Shown one piece after another: positions 23,820 to 30,412 of a stretch of DNA of 40,113 nt; positions within the stretch are counted from its first letter, which is position 1; each line of letters starts with the position of its first letter. The stretch spans positions 1 to 40,113 of the forward strand of contig JAEUTI010000079.1 of the NCBI GenBank assembly GCA_016788065.1, read 5' to 3'. Below the pieces are notes generated by a model that ran no database searches, was not told the origin of the DNA, and saw nothing but the letters and a program-made list of their open reading frames with translations. The stretch is from Bacteroidia bacterium. Its GTDB lineage: Bacteria > Bacteroidota > Bacteroidia > AKYH767-A > OLB10. Both the position numbers and the translations under genes were made by a program.

Positions 23820-24407
23820 TTATTTTTTAGCTGCTTTCGTTGCTTCAGCAGGAGTTTCAACCACGTTACGGGTTGTTCTGATTCCAACGATAACGTTATT
23901 TGGTGAATCGGTGAATTCAACACCATCCAGTTTGAGGTCACCAACACGAACCGACTGACCGATTTGCAATGGAGTGATATCGATATCAATTGCATCAGGC
24001 AGATGAGCTGGAAGCGCTTTGATAGCCAGTTTACGAACTTTAGTAATCAGTTTACCTCCTTGTTTTTGACCTTCAGAAGTTCCGTTGATTTTCACAGGAA
24101 CGTCGATCATAACTTTCTTATCATCCTGAACTTCGAGGAAGTCGATGTGAAGAAGTTTGTCAGAGATTGGGTGACACTGAATTTCTTTCATGATGGTATT
24201 GTAAGTAGTACCACCAACATTAATTTTAACTGTGTATACTTCAGGTGTATAAACAAGATCTCTGAAGCTCAAAACAGGAGCAGAGAAATGGATATTTTCT
24301 TTTCCACCATAAATTACACATGGCACCATACCGGTGTCTCTTAGTTTTTTGGTGTCTTGTTTGGTGAGGCCTTCTCTTTTAGCACCTGCAATTTCAAATG
24401 ATTTCAT
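23820..24407 (-). CDS. rplY: 50S ribosomal protein L25/general stress protein Ctc
   Basis: A 195-residue, two-domain (CTC-type) L25, which binds 5S rRNA. The N-domain carries KREGLTKQDTKKLRDTGMVP followed by CVIYGGKENIHFS, and the C-domain is beta-rich (HIDFLEVQDDKKVMIDVPVK, PDAIDIDITPLQIGQSVRVG) ending in an Ala/Lys-rich tail EATKAAKK. It lies between prs and pth with 18- and 20-bp gaps, so the three are co-transcribed. Confidence 0.96.
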   Translation of the reverse strand: MKSFEIAGAKREGLTKQDTKKLRDTGMVPCVIYGGKENIHFSAPVLSFRDLVYTPEVYTVKINVGGTTYNTIMKEIQCHPISDKLLHIDFLEVQDDKKVMIDVPVKINGTSEGQKQGGKLITKVRKLAIKALPAHLPDAIDIDITPLQIGQSVRVGDLKLDGVEFTDSPNNVIVGIRTTRNVVETPAEATKAAKK

Positions 24408-24425
24408 GACGATAGATAATAAATA

Positions 24426-25361
24426 TTAAGCTTTAACAAATAATGGACTAATAGATTCGTACGCATATACTTTGCGGATTGCTTTTGCAAACAGATCAGC
24501 AGTTGGTAATGCAGTGATTTTTGGTGATGGGCGTTTAAGCGGAATAGTATCGCAAACGATCAGTTCTGTGAGAACTGATTCTTCAATTCTTTCATAAGCT
24601 CTACCGGAGAGAACTGGATGGGTACAGAAAGCGCGAACGCTGGCAGCACCCTTTTCCATAATCATTTCGGCAGCTTTGGATAGGGTTCCTGCAGTGTCAA
24701 CGATATCATCAACCAACACAACATTTTTACCTTCCACATCACCGATAATTTGCATGCTTTCAATTTCGTTGGCGCGTTTGCGATGCTTATCGCAGATAAC
24801 CATATCAACACTGAAATACTTTGCATATTCACGGGCGCGGTGAACACCACCCATATCTGGAGCAGCAATTAAGAGGTCATCTAACTGCAGACTTTTAATA
24901 TAAGGAACGAAAATGGTTGATGCGTCCATGTGATCAACGGGGACATCAAAAAAGCCCTGAATCTGAGGGGCGTGCAGGTCCATTGTCATTACCCGGGTAA
25001 CACCCGCGGCAGTTAACAGATTGGCAACCAGCTTAGAACCTATGGCAACTCTGGGTTTATCTTTACGATCTGACCGTGCATAACCGAAATAAGGAATAAC
25101 AGCAGTTATATAATGTGCGGAAGCTCTTTTGGCAGCATCGATCAGCAATAACATCTCAAAGAGGTTATCGACAGGAGCGAAAGTTGACTGGATAATAAAG
25201 ACATCGCAGCCACGAACACTCTCATCGAAATAAGGAGAGAACTCACCGTCGCTGAACCTTGAAACTGTCACTTCTCCAAGTGGGGAGCCGTAACAATCGG
25301 CAATTTGTTCAGCCAGATATCTGGATGTAGTACCTGAAAATATTTTTACCTGCCTGGCCAT
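24426..25361 (-). CDS. prs: Ribose-phosphate pyrophosphokinase
   Basis: About 311 residues; makes PRPP from ribose-5-phosphate and ATP for nucleotide, His and Trp synthesis. Key motifs: VSRFSDGEFSPYFDESVRG near the N-terminus, YFGYARSDRKDKPR (ATP flexible loop), MTMDLHAPQIQGFF, and the PRPP loop NVVLVDDIVDTAGTLSKA. The frame opens at TTG 25385, but the ATG at 25361 gives the canonical start (ARQVKIFSG), and the promoter box overlaps the extra codons. First gene of the prs-rplY-pth unit. Confidence 0.97.
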   Translation of the reverse strand: MARQVKIFSGTTSRYLAEQIADCYGSPLGEVTVSRFSDGEFSPYFDESVRGCDVFIIQSTFAPVDNLFEMLLLIDAAKRASAHYITAVIPYFGYARSDRKDKPRVAIGSKLVANLLTAAGVTRVMTMDLHAPQIQGFFDVPVDHMDASTIFVPYIKSLQLDDLLIAAPDMGGVHRAREYAKYFSVDMVICDKHRKRANEIESMQIIGDVEGKNVVLVDDIVDTAGTLSKAAEMIMEKGAASVRAFCTHPVLSGRAYERIEESVLTELIVCDTIPLKRPSPKITALPTADLFAKAIRKVYAYESISPLFVKA

Positions 25362-25382
25362 ACTGGTTTTTCTAAGGGGATG

Positions 25383-25413
25383 CAAAGAAACAAAATTTTT
25401 ACCTCCTTACAAA
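25383..25413 (-). promoter_or_regulatory. Promoter of prs-rplY-pth
   Basis: On the minus strand TTTG (25410-25413), a 19-nt spacer and TTTCTTTG (25383-25390). This is the Bacteroidota spacing exactly, with one mismatch (T for A) in the -7 box. It supports the ATG at 25361 over the upstream TTG. Confidence 0.4.
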
Positions 25414-25610
25414 ATAAATTGAGACCTATTTAGGGGGCCGGAAGAGAATTGCTAACAGGACATCTTTAATTTCATATTTATCTAATAATCAAATATATAA
25501 ATGACCAAAATCACATTTTTGGGGAACCCATCTCGGCAGGGTATCAGGAATATTTATGATGAAGGTAGGATATTTAGTCCTGATTTTGTTATTTCGCAGC
25601 CTGATTTCAG
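25386..25610. other. Intergenic region between prs and tRNA-Leu
   Basis: About 225 bases with the prs promoter at its left edge. On the plus side, TGATTTTG (25581-25588) or TTATTTCG (about 25589) could serve as the tRNA's -7 box, but neither matches TAnnTTTG exactly. Nothing else recognised. Confidence 0.4.
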
Positions 25611-25694
25611 GCCCGGGTGGCGGAATTGGTAGACGCGCTGGTCTCAAACACCTGTGGGTTCACCCCCGTATCGGTTCGACCCCGATCCCGGGTA
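25611..25694 (+). tRNA. tRNA-Leu (CAA)
   Basis: An 84-nt class II tRNA. The acceptor GCCCGGG (25611-25617) pairs with CCCGGGT (25687-25693) with a terminal G-U, the D-arm is GCG-GAATTGGTAGA-CGC, and the anticodon loop CTCAAAC gives anticodon CAA. A GGG/CCC variable arm and the T-arm ATCGG-TTCGACC-CCGAT follow. The discriminator is A and no full CCA is encoded. The anticodon stem CTGGT/ACCTG has a T-T mismatch at its second pair, where an A would restore pairing, so efficiency could be reduced. Immediately downstream are a terminator and an array of broken tRNA copies derived from it. Confidence 0.93.
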
Positions 25695-25701
25695 CATGTG
25701 T

Positions 25702-25731
25702 AAAAAAGCCGCTTGAAAGAGCGGCTTTTTT
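25702..25731 (+). terminator. Terminator of tRNA-Leu
   Basis: AAAAAAGCCGCT, a short loop, AGCGGCTTTTTT: a 12-bp stem ending in six T. Copies of it recur in the downstream array at 25915 (stem mutated to GCCCCT), 26129, 26343 and 26557. Confidence 0.9.
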
Positions 25732-25808
25732 CTTTTCTCAAGATTCATAATGAAAGCAGAACGAGCTTGGACTTAGTCCCAAATACCATCAAAATATTAG
25801 ACGCGCTG

Positions 25809-25900
25809 CCCCGATAGCTATCGGGGTCAAACACCTGTGTGCCGATTGCTATCGGGTTCACCCCCGTATCGGTTCGACCCCGTCCCGATAGCTATCGGGA
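25809..25900. repeat. Palindromes of array unit 1
   Basis: Three palindromes: CCCCGATAGCTATCGGGG (25809-25826), a decayed TGCCGATTGCTATCGGG (25840-25856) and TCCCGATAGCTATCGGGA (25883-25900). Confidence 0.9.
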
Positions 25901-26022
25901 CCGGGTACATGTGTAAAAAAGCCCCTTGAAAGAGCGGCTTTTTTGATTTTCGCAAGATTCATAATGAAAGCAGAACGAGCTTAGAATTAGTCCCAAATAC
26001 CATCAAAATATTAGACGCGCTG

Positions 26023-26114
26023 CCCCGATAGCTATCGGGGTCAAACACCTGTGTCCCGATAGCTATCGGGTTCACCCCCGTATCGGTTCGACCCCGTCCC
26101 GATAGCTATCGGGA
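26023..26114. repeat. Palindromes of array unit 2
   Basis: Three intact palindromes of the CCCGATAGCTATCGGG type at 26023-26040, 26054-26070 and 26097-26114. This is the best-preserved unit. Confidence 0.9.
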
Positions 26115-26236
26115 CCGGGTACATGTTTAAAAAAGCCGCTTGAAAGAGCGGCTTTTTTGATTTTCTCACGATTCATAATGAAAGCGGAACGAGCTTGGAC
26201 TTAGTCCCAAATACCATCAAAATATTAGACGCGCTG

Positions 26237-26326
26237 CCCCGATAGCCATCGGGGTCAAACACCTGTGTCCCGATAGCTATCGGGATCACCCCCGTATCTG
26301 TTCGACCCCGCCCCGATAGCTATCGA
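26237..26326. repeat. Palindromes of array unit 3
   Basis: Palindromes at 26237-26254 (GATAGCCATC, one change), 26268-26284, and 26311-26326. The last is half-lost and reads CTATCGATCCCGGG, rejoining the parental tRNA sequence. Confidence 0.88.
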
Positions 26327-26450
26327 TCCCGGGTACATGTTTAAAAAAGCCGCTTGAAAGAGCGGCTTTTTTGATTTTCTCACGATTCATAATGAAAGCG
26401 GAATGAGCTTGGACTTAGTCCCAAATACCATCAAAATATTAGACGCGCTG

Positions 26451-26542
26451 CCCCGATAGCTATCGGGGTCAAACACCTGTGTCCCGATAGCTATCGGGCT
26501 CACCCCCGTATCGGTTCGACCCCGTCCCGATAGCTATCGGGA
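26451..26542. repeat. Palindromes of array unit 4
   Basis: Three intact palindromes at 26451-26468, 26482-26498 and 26525-26542. Confidence 0.9.
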
Positions 26543-26664
26543 CCGGGTACATGTGTAAAAAAGCCGCTTGAAAGAGCGGCTTTTTTGATTTTCTCACGAT
26601 TCATAATGAAAGCGGAACTAGCTTAGAATTATTCTCAAATACCATCAAAATATTAGACGCGCTG

Positions 26665-26700
26665 CCCCGATAGCTATCGGGCATATTGGGACCGGGCACC
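26665..26700. repeat. Truncated array unit 5
   Basis: One palindrome (26665-26681), then a jump to GGGACCGGGCACC, which resembles the end of the third palindrome in a full unit. The middle of the unit has been deleted. The glyS terminator follows at once. Confidence 0.75.
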
Positions 26701-26704
26701 CAAT

Positions 26705-26743
26705 AAAAAAGGCTGTCTCAAAAAGTCGAGACAGCCTTTTTTT
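26705..26743 (-). terminator. Terminator of glyS, bidirectional
   Basis: AAAAAAGGCTGTCTC (26705-26719), an 8-nt loop, then GAGACAGCCTTTTTT (26728-26742). The 15-bp stem is flanked by A- and T-runs, 15 bp after the glyS stop on the minus strand. Confidence 0.88.
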
Positions 26744-26757
26744 ATTCTCCCATTTCC

Positions 26758-28296
26758 TCAAGCAGTCAATACATTTCTGAACGACACTTTTGATTCAACC
26801 AGTTCCCGGACTTTTGAAATAGCAATCCGCTCCTGTACCATGGTATCACGATGACGCACTGTTACTGTTTGATCTTCTATTGTCTGATGATCGATGGTCA
26901 CGCAAAATGGAGTACCGATTGCATCTTGTCTGCGATATCTTTTTCCAATGGAATCCTTCTCATCATACTGACACAGATAATCGAACTTCAGCTGATCAAT
27001 CAATTCACGTGCTTTCTCAGGTAATCCATCTTTCTTCACCAAAGGCAACACTGCAACTTTAACAGGAGCTAAGAAGGCCGGTAAATTCAATACAACACGT
27101 TCAGATCCATCTTCAAGTTTTTCTTCGGTATATGCCTGCGACATCACAGCAAGGAACATGCGATCGAGACCAACAGATGTTTCTACTACATACGGCACAT
27201 AACTCTCATTTAATTCCGGATCAAAATATTGAAGTTTCTTACCTGAAAAAGATTCATGTGACTTAAGATCAAAATCGGTGCGGGAATGAATTCCTTCCAA
27301 CTCCTTAAATCCAAATGGAAACTCAAATTCTATATCAGCTGCTGCATTTGCATAATGTGCGAGTTTAATATGGTCGTGAAAACGGTATTTCCCTGCAGGG
27401 AAGCCCAGAGCACGATGCCATTTCAGACGCGCTTCTTTCCAGTAGTGATACCATTCCATTTCTGTTCCGGGCTTCACAAAAAACTGCATTTCCATCTGTT
27501 CAAATTCACGCATGCGGAAAATAAACTGACGGGCAACAATTTCATTACGGAAAGCCTTTCCGGTTTGTGCAATACCAAAAGGAATTTTCATCCGTCCAGT
27601 TTTTTGTACGTTCAGAAAATTCACAAAAATTCCCTGCGCAGTTTCAGGTCGCAGATAAAGTGTACTTGCATCTTCACTAACCGATCCCATTTGTGTAGAG
27701 AACATGAGGTTAAATTGCCTCACATCAGTCCAGTTACGTGTACCTGAAACGGGACAAACAATTTCCAGATCCAAAATTAACTGCCGGATGGCTGCCATAT
27801 CTGATGCTTCCATTCCAATGCGGAATTGATCATTGATGGCATCTATTTTTTTCTGATTTTCTACTACCCGCGGATTGGTAGAACGGAACTGATTTTCATC
27901 GAATGCATCTCCGAAACGATCGCGGGCTTTAGTTACTTCTTTTTCAATCTTAGCCTCAATTTTTGCAATATGATCTTCAATCAGAACATCAGCACGATAT
28001 CTTTTTTTCGAATCTTTATTATCGATCAGCGGATCATTAAATGCATCCACGTGACCAGATGCTTTCCAGGTGGTTGGATGCATGAAAATAGCAGCATCAA
28101 TACCAACAATGTTCTCGTGCATCTGCACCATCGCTTTCCACCAGTACTCGCGAATATTTTTCTTGAGTTCTGAACCGTATTGACCATAATCATATACAGC
28201 ACTTAAACCATCGTAAATTTCACTCGAAGGAAATATAAAACCATACTCTTTGCAATGTGAGATCAGGTTCTTAAATAAATCGTCATTTGTAGCCAT
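26758..28296 (-). CDS. glyS: Glycyl-tRNA synthetase (single-chain, class IIa)
   Basis: A 512-residue homodimeric-type GlyRS. The N-terminus is LISHCKEYGFIFPSSEIYDG followed by YDYGQYGSELKKN. Class II motif 2 is AFRNEIVARQFIFRMREFEQ, motif 3 is ETSVGLDRMFLAVM, and the C-terminal anticodon-binding domain has APVKVAVLPLVKKDGLPEKA and the hallmark YDEKDSIGKRYRRQDAIGTP. Length fits the family. A TATCTTTG box (28301-28308) ends 5 nt before the ATG, so the message may be leaderless. It is a single-gene unit terminated at 26705. Confidence 0.97.
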   Translation of the reverse strand: MATNDDLFKNLISHCKEYGFIFPSSEIYDGLSAVYDYGQYGSELKKNIREYWWKAMVQMHENIVGIDAAIFMHPTTWKASGHVDAFNDPLIDNKDSKKRYRADVLIEDHIAKIEAKIEKEVTKARDRFGDAFDENQFRSTNPRVVENQKKIDAINDQFRIGMEASDMAAIRQLILDLEIVCPVSGTRNWTDVRQFNLMFSTQMGSVSEDASTLYLRPETAQGIFVNFLNVQKTGRMKIPFGIAQTGKAFRNEIVARQFIFRMREFEQMEMQFFVKPGTEMEWYHYWKEARLKWHRALGFPAGKYRFHDHIKLAHYANAAADIEFEFPFGFKELEGIHSRTDFDLKSHESFSGKKLQYFDPELNESYVPYVVETSVGLDRMFLAVMSQAYTEEKLEDGSERVVLNLPAFLAPVKVAVLPLVKKDGLPEKARELIDQLKFDYLCQYDEKDSIGKRYRRQDAIGTPFCVTIDHQTIEDQTVTVRHRDTMVQERIAISKVRELVESKVSFRNVLTA

Positions 28297-28300
28297 GCCG

Positions 28301-28308
28301 CAAAGATA
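28301..28308 (-). promoter_or_regulatory. -7 box of glyS, nearly leaderless
   Basis: TATCTTTG on the minus strand, matching TAnnTTTG, with CTTG 22 nt upstream (28331-28334). It lies 5 nt from the ATG at 28296. Confidence 0.45.
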
Positions 28309-28381
28309 AGCATACGAATGGCAATGAAAACAAGGGACTAAATATTTATAAGTTTATGAAAATCAACTACTAACAACCAAA

Positions 28382-29680
28382 CTAAGGTTTGATTTTTGTT
28401 AACTCTTCAGCAGCCTGATTCGCATAGAAGCCATTTTTATTTACGATCTGCTCCAGCAATTGCTTGCCTTCATCGATCTTTCCGGACGCTATAAGAGTAC
28501 GAGCCTTATAAAATTCTGCTTCCTCATAAAAAGGGCTGAGGGAATTTGCAGCAATCGGTTTTAACAACTTCAACGCTTTGGAATAATCTTTCAAATGAAA
28601 ATGACATAATCCACTATAAAAAGATGCATTCTGATCACCGGGATTAATTTTCAGAATCTGACTAAATTGTTCCAATGATGACTCATAGCGTCCTTTATTG
28701 AACAACACAATGGGGTCGGTAAGCAAATTGAGGTAACTGGTTTTGCGATTGACTTCATCACCTGATTTTGCCTCTTCTGCCTCAGCAACACTTTTCTTGC
28801 TTCTGTTTTCAAACTTACTCGGAGTACTTTTAGCAGGTTCCGATTTTGAAGATTGCTTAAAGAAATTCAAATGGTAATCGATGACCTTAACATTATCGAT
28901 ATAAGTAATAACCTGCGCAGGCATATAAGAACCGTGACTTACATTAGAAACTGTTTTGTCGATTTTTTCGAGCTCATAGGTACTTCCCAGATTAACGACT
29001 GCAGGTGCAGTATGATCAGCAGTTACAGATGCATCCTGTACATATATTTCAGATTTCGTTGATTCTTTTTTAGTGGCAGGAATACTAACATCTTCCATTT
29101 TTTCTTCCACAGTATTACCGGATACAGACTCAAAATCTTTACTGGCATCACTTTCTGCAACACCATTTTCAGACACCTGAACTTTTGAAACAACGGCAGC
29201 CTGTTCGGAAATTTGTTTGGTTGCCTGCAATTGATTGTTAGCAGCAACTTTAGTATCGGGAACAGCCTGATCGGAGGCAATTGCAGGCAGAGATGGCTCA
29301 GCGGCAACTTCTTCAGGTTTAGATTTCTCAGCAACTGCCAACTCAGGTTCATTGGCATCTTTATACTGCATATAAGTGAAAACAGACAATAACATAACTG
29401 CAGTAACGGAAGCTGCAATTGCCCAGTATGAAAACGATCCTGCTCCGGCAGGCTTTTCGGTAATAGCACCAACCTTCGAGTGGATATCATCGAGAGCTGC
29501 GGTACCCGAAACCAGAGCTAGTCCTTCAAGTGCATCGGCACAAAGGGGGCAATCGATAAGATGTTCTTCGACTTCATGTTTCTGATCAGCAGACAATTTA
29601 TCGTCGCGATAATTTAAAAGCAAATCGCGCTTGATACAGCCTGTTTCCAGAAATATGTCAGTGTTTATCTGTGACTTCAT
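28382..29680 (-). CDS. Anti-sigma factor with C-terminal TPR domain
   Basis: A 432-residue single-pass membrane protein. The N-terminal cytosolic part has a zinc anti-sigma finger, EEHLIDCPLCADAL (H40-x3-C44-x2-C47). A transmembrane segment covers about 85-106 (WAIAASVTAVMLLSVFTYMQ). Then comes a long low-complexity Ala/Ser/Glu/Lys region (110-330) and three TPR-like repeats at the C-terminus (FNKGRYESSLEQFSQILKIN, YSGLCHFHLKDYSKALKLLK, YKARTLIASGKIDEGKQLLE). It should hold the co-encoded ECF sigma factor at the inner membrane and sense a signal through its periplasmic TPRs. Its start lies 23 bp inside the sigma-factor gene, so translation is coupled. Confidence 0.82.
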   Translation of the reverse strand: MKSQINTDIFLETGCIKRDLLLNYRDDKLSADQKHEVEEHLIDCPLCADALEGLALVSGTAALDDIHSKVGAITEKPAGAGSFSYWAIAASVTAVMLLSVFTYMQYKDANEPELAVAEKSKPEEVAAEPSLPAIASDQAVPDTKVAANNQLQATKQISEQAAVVSKVQVSENGVAESDASKDFESVSGNTVEEKMEDVSIPATKKESTKSEIYVQDASVTADHTAPAVVNLGSTYELEKIDKTVSNVSHGSYMPAQVITYIDNVKVIDYHLNFFKQSSKSEPAKSTPSKFENRSKKSVAEAEEAKSGDEVNRKTSYLNLLTDPIVLFNKGRYESSLEQFSQILKINPGDQNASFYSGLCHFHLKDYSKALKLLKPIAANSLSPFYEEAEFYKARTLIASGKIDEGKQLLEQIVNKNGFYANQAAEELTKIKP

Positions 29681-30269
29681 GGCTATTTTTCAACATATAA
29701 ATTTTCAGATTCCTTTTTCCATTCTGAATAAAACTCTTCACTTCATTCAATGAGAAACCTGCAATTTCAGCTACATCCTGGTAGCAATATTTTTTAAGAT
29801 AGAATAATTCAATACAAATTCGTTGCTCTTCATTAAGGTGTTTAATACCTTCTTCCATCAATTGCAACTGGTGTTCTTTGTTATCCACGGCACTGAGATG
29901 ATCAGATTGATGCGTTTCCATAAATGCATCCAGTCCGGGTCCATTTTCATCATCCACATAAGTCATTGCCTTTCTGCTTCTGAGCTGCATCAGACAATAG
30001 TTTCGTGCAACACTGTGGATCCAGAAATTAAATTTTACTACTTCAAACCTTTTCAGGTCTTCCATTAACTTCTCGAAAATATTCAGGGTAGCATCTTTGC
30101 TGTCGTCTTCATTTTTGAGGTATTTCATGCAAACACCAAAAACCAGGTGAGAATACCGTTCAAATAAAATTCCGAGCGCTTTTTTATCTCCTTTTTGGCG
30201 AAAAGAACTTATGAGCTGCTGATCATCCTGATCCTCATATTTCTTTTTTCCGGTGAGCCATAATGCCAT
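29658..30269 (-). CDS. ECF RNA polymerase sigma factor
   Basis: About 203 residues. Region 2 is QQLISSFRQKGDKKALGILF, YSHLVFGVCMKYLKN and FNFWIHSVARNYCLMQLR. Region 4 is EEQRICIELFYLKKYCYQDV followed by AEIAGFSLNEVKSFIQNGKR, a helix-turn-helix. An acidic linker (VDDENGPGLDAF) joins them. The frame starts at ATG 30281, but a TACCTTTG box ends only 4 nt upstream of that ATG, so the ATG at 30269 is the more likely start. It overlaps the anti-sigma gene and is divergent from the VWA-protein gene, a candidate target. Confidence 0.88.
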   Translation of the reverse strand: MALWLTGKKKYEDQDDQQLISSFRQKGDKKALGILFERYSHLVFGVCMKYLKNEDDSKDATLNIFEKLMEDLKRFEVVKFNFWIHSVARNYCLMQLRSRKAMTYVDDENGPGLDAFMETHQSDHLSAVDNKEHQLQLMEEGIKHLNEEQRICIELFYLKKYCYQDVAEIAGFSLNEVKSFIQNGKRNLKIYMLKNSHEVTDKH

Positions 30270-30285
30270 TGCGAATGCCATATTT

Positions 30286-30293
30286 CAAAGGTA
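30286..30293 (-). promoter_or_regulatory. -7 box of the sigma/anti-sigma operon
   Basis: TACCTTTG on the minus strand, a full TAnnTTTG match, ending 17 nt before the preferred ATG (30269). It decides against the upstream ATG at 30281. Confidence 0.45.
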
Positions 30294-30412
30294 GGTGCAA
30301 ATTGCCCATTCTTTCCACACTTCCACAAAAAATAAATTTTATTTACCTCATTTTGTGGAATCCTGAAAGGTTCTTCATCTGGAGTTCATAATCAATCAAA
30401 AATTCTGATCCA

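Larger units (their letters stand above)
25798..26700 (+). repeat. Tandem array of palindrome-loaded tRNA-Leu fragments
   Basis: Five direct repeats starting TAGACGCGCTG at 25798, 26012, 26226, 26440 and 26654. The first four are exactly 214 bp and the fifth is truncated after about 47 bp. Each unit is the 3' three-quarters of the tRNA-Leu gene plus its terminator and the same ~65-bp spacer found after the true tRNA (168 bp in the parent). The extra 46 bp are three copies of CCCGATAGCTATCGGG, each adding 15 bp, replacing GTC before the anticodon, GG in the variable arm and ATC at the T-stem/acceptor junction, plus one spacer base. The acceptor 5' strand and D-arm are missing. These units cannot encode a normal tRNA. 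No integrase or transposase is adjacent. Confidence 0.92.

Noticed and set aside
25556..25750. 64-codon frame over the tRNA
   Set aside because: It is read straight through the tRNA-Leu gene and its terminator; the tRNA fully explains the sequence.
25798..26653. Four additional functional tRNA-Leu genes
   Set aside because: All units lack the acceptor 5' strand and D-arm, and palindromes split the anticodon arm, variable arm and T-stem.
25798..26700. Integrative-element attachment-site array at a tRNA 3' end
   Set aside because: Tandem tRNA 3' fragments can mark att sites, but the units contain only terminator and spacer, and no integrase or cargo is present in the window. Kept only as one possible origin in the findings.
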